This document shows, one piece after another, positions 5,685-6,756 of a stretch of DNA of 6,756 nucleotides. Below the pieces are notes generated by a model. That model had not been told where the DNA came from, searched no databases, and saw only the letters and a program-made list of their open reading frames with translations. Each line of letters opens with the position of its first letter. Position 1 is the first letter of the stretch. A program made the translations under genes and the position numbers. The DNA is taken from assembly GCA_031394025.1 (NCBI GenBank), contig JANMWO010000041.1:1-6756 (forward strand), read 5' to 3'. The stretch comes from JANXSF01 sp031394025. Lineage in GTDB: Bacteria; Acidobacteriota; Terriglobia; Bryobacterales; Bryobacteraceae.

Positions 5685-6497
5685 TTACTTGATCACAACA
5701 GTTTTAGGATCAATTTCTATCTTGGGAAACTTCAAGTCCATCGATTCCAATGTTTCCGTAATAATGCTGCTAACAGCCAAATTTCGGTACCATTTTTTAT
5801 TGGCTGGAATGCAATACCACGGCGCATAGGGTGTGCTGCATTGCGTAAGTGCATCTTCAAACGCAGCCATATAATCGTCCCAACGTTCCCGCTCTTTCAA
5901 ATCGCCCATAGAGAATTTCCAGTTCTTGGTGGGATCGGCCAAGCGCTCTTCAAAACGTTTCTTCTGTTCCTCTTTTGAGATGTACAAAAAGAACTTCAGA
6001 ACAGTAGTTCCTGAATCGGTCAGCATTCTTTCAAAGTCATTGATGTGACCGTAACGCTTTTTCCATGCCTCTTTGGGAACCAGATCATGCACCCGCACAA
6101 TCAGAACATCTTCATAGTGCGAACGGTTGAAAATACCGATTTGCCCCTGCTCTGGCAGCACTTTGTGGATGCGCCATAAGTAATCATGCCGACGCTCTGC
6201 ACCATCGGGAGCCTTGAACGCAGTCACCACAGTGGACAAAGGATTAAACGCTTCCATCACGTGACGAATGGTTCCATCTTTGCCTCCGGCATCAATGCCT
6301 TGAAGAACAATTAATAGGGATCGCTTGGCTTCAGCATACAGGCGATATTGCAAGTCACCCATAAGGCTCAAGTTTTTTGCGGTGCGCTTCAACGCCTCTT
6401 CTTTATCTTTGGCACCCGGAGTAGCGGAGGCGTCCACACCACCAATTCGAAATTTCTTACCTAGCTGAACAATCAGTTCCTGGGAGATCTTCTGCAT
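5685..6497 (-). CDS. ppk2: Polyphosphate kinase 2, class III
   Basis: A 270-residue cytoplasmic enzyme of the PPK2 family, a P-loop fold that moves phosphate between polyphosphate and nucleotides. Walker A is GIDAGGKDGT (67-76; K73 and D74), the Walker B-like segment is IGIFNRSHYEDVLIVRVH (120-137), and the lid region is about 181-215 (RFEERLADPTKNWKFSMGDL, then RERWDDY). The NRSHYEDV form and the length of about 270 residues point to class III, whose studied members phosphorylate both AMP and ADP from polyphosphate and so can regenerate ATP directly from AMP. All motifs look intact. The ATG has no Shine-Dalgarno; a TATTAT box 18 bases ahead would give a very short leader. It is divergent from the esterase gene (34-base gap). 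Function is well supported by family; class III is inferred from motifs. Confidence 0.93.
   Translation of the reverse strand: MQKISQELIVQLGKKFRIGGVDASATPGAKDKEEALKRTAKNLSLMGDLQYRLYAEAKRSLLIVLQGIDAGGKDGTIRHVMEAFNPLSTVVTAFKAPDGAERRHDYLWRIHKVLPEQGQIGIFNRSHYEDVLIVRVHDLVPKEAWKKRYGHINDFERMLTDSGTTVLKFFLYISKEEQKKRFEERLADPTKNWKFSMGDLKERERWDDYMAAFEDALTQCSTPYAPWYCIPANKKWYRNLAVSSIITETLESMDLKFPKIEIDPKTVVIK
5689..5713. terminator. Possible terminator hairpin between convergent genes
   Basis: TTGATC (5689-5694) pairs exactly with GATCAA (5708-5713) around a 13-base loop, 9 bases after the VWA stop and overlapping the end of ppk2. On the plus strand a T-rich stretch (TTTCTATCTT) follows. The stem is short and AT-rich, so this is only a weak candidate. 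Confidence 0.25.
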
Positions 6498-6514
6498 AAA
6501 GTTACACTAGCAGA

Positions 6515-6521
6515 GATAATA
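6515..6521. promoter_or_regulatory. Overlapping back-to-back -10 boxes of ppk2 and the esterase gene
   Basis: GATAAT (6515-6520, plus) and TATTAT (6516-6521 read on minus) each match five of six bases of the -10 consensus and overlap almost completely in the 34-base divergent gap. Each lies 11 to 18 bases from its start codon, so both leaders would be very short. No good -35 boxes were found; those positions fall inside the opposite genes' 5' ends. Confidence 0.35.
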
Positions 6522-6531
6522 GAGTGCCACC

Positions 6532-6756
6532 ATGAAACTCCTTCTAATTGTTCTGCTATGCGCCAGTGCCTACGCTGAAGATTATGTGCTTGGGCCTGAT
6601 TCCCAACCGCAGGTGGGCGTCCCCAAAGGAACTGTCACCAAATTCAAATTGGAACCAGGCAAGTTTTACCCTGGCACACCGCACAACTATGCAATCTACG
6701 TCCCCGCACAATATGATGCCGCGGCCAAGCCTGTGCCTGTAATGATTTTCTTGGAT
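6532..6756 (+). CDS. Secreted esterase of the enterochelin esterase (Fes)-like family, N-terminal part
   Basis: The first 75 codons of a gene that continues past the window edge. The signal peptide (MKLLLIVLLCASAYA, cleaved before ED) is followed by DYVLGPDSQPQVGVPKGTV, then a strand region and NYAIYVPAQYDAAAKPVPVMIFLD, the start of the alpha/beta-hydrolase core. This opening (GPDSQ...GVPKGTV...YVPAQYD) is typical of exported PF00756 esterases often annotated as enterochelin esterase or gluconolactonase-associated in Acidobacteriota and Planctomycetes. The catalytic serine, aspartate and histidine lie beyond the window, so activity cannot be checked, and the substrate need not be a siderophore. 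The start is fixed by the signal peptide; there is no clear ribosome binding site, and the -10-like GATAAT is only 11 bases upstream. Confidence 0.8.
   Translation, partial: MKLLLIVLLCASAYAEDYVLGPDSQPQVGVPKGTVTKFKLEPGKFYPGTPHNYAIYVPAQYDAAAKPVPVMIFLD

Noticed and set aside
6548..6742. A 64-codon plus-strand frame at the right end
   Set aside because: The frame beginning at 6532 has a signal peptide and a family-typical esterase opening, and covers the same bases.
1..6756. Mobile element, prophage or CRISPR array
   Set aside because: No transposase, integrase, terminal inverted repeats, phage structural genes or spaced direct repeats were seen; the only repeats are the coding pentapeptide units.

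Overview
The window looks like a piece of chromosome from an acidobacterium, probably of the Solibacter/Bryobacter type. The main clue is the gene at 4765-5679, which has the layout of the 'VWFA-related Acidobacterial domain' proteins. Supporting clues are a C-terminal HspR-type regulator, a class III PPK2 kinase and the start of a secreted Fes-like esterase, a common mixture in soil Acidobacteriota. This placement is inferred from protein families only. There are no tRNA or rRNA genes, CRISPR arrays, insertion sequences or phage structural genes.

Layout. Minus strand, 14-2696: an HspR-like MerR regulator is followed with no gap (TAG then ATG) by a pentapeptide-repeat protein. After 61 bases comes a secreted zinc-dependent phospholipase C-like protein. 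These three probably form one operon read leftwards from a promoter near 2713-2741. A 155-base divergent spacer (2697-2851) holds several small dyads. Plus strand, 2852-5679: a peptidoglycan-binding protein with a chitosanase (GH46)-like catalytic region and no signal peptide, then an RluD-type pseudouridine synthase, then the secreted VWA protein whose ATG overlaps the rluD stop codon. Minus strand, 5685-6497: a class III polyphosphate kinase 2, converging on the VWA gene with a 5-base gap. Plus strand, 6532 to the window end: the first 75 codons of a secreted esterase, divergent from ppk2 across only 34 bases.

How the genes relate. Few obvious pathway links exist. The most coherent unit is the regulator/pentapeptide pair, where gene adjacency suggests that a heat-shock-type repressor controls a pentapeptide protein rather than a chaperone. 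The rluD/VWA pair is translationally coupled. The other genes handle nucleotide and energy balance (PPK2) or act outside the cytoplasm (phospholipase-like protein, VWA protein, esterase). Apart from the GH46-like gene (AGGAGG) and the VWA gene (AGGA), starts lack clear Shine-Dalgarno sequences, so several mRNAs may have very short leaders.

No clearly new multi-gene system is proven here. The most promising leads are the HspR-like/pentapeptide pair, the signal-less PG-binding/GH46-like enzyme, and the coupled rluD-VWA pair.
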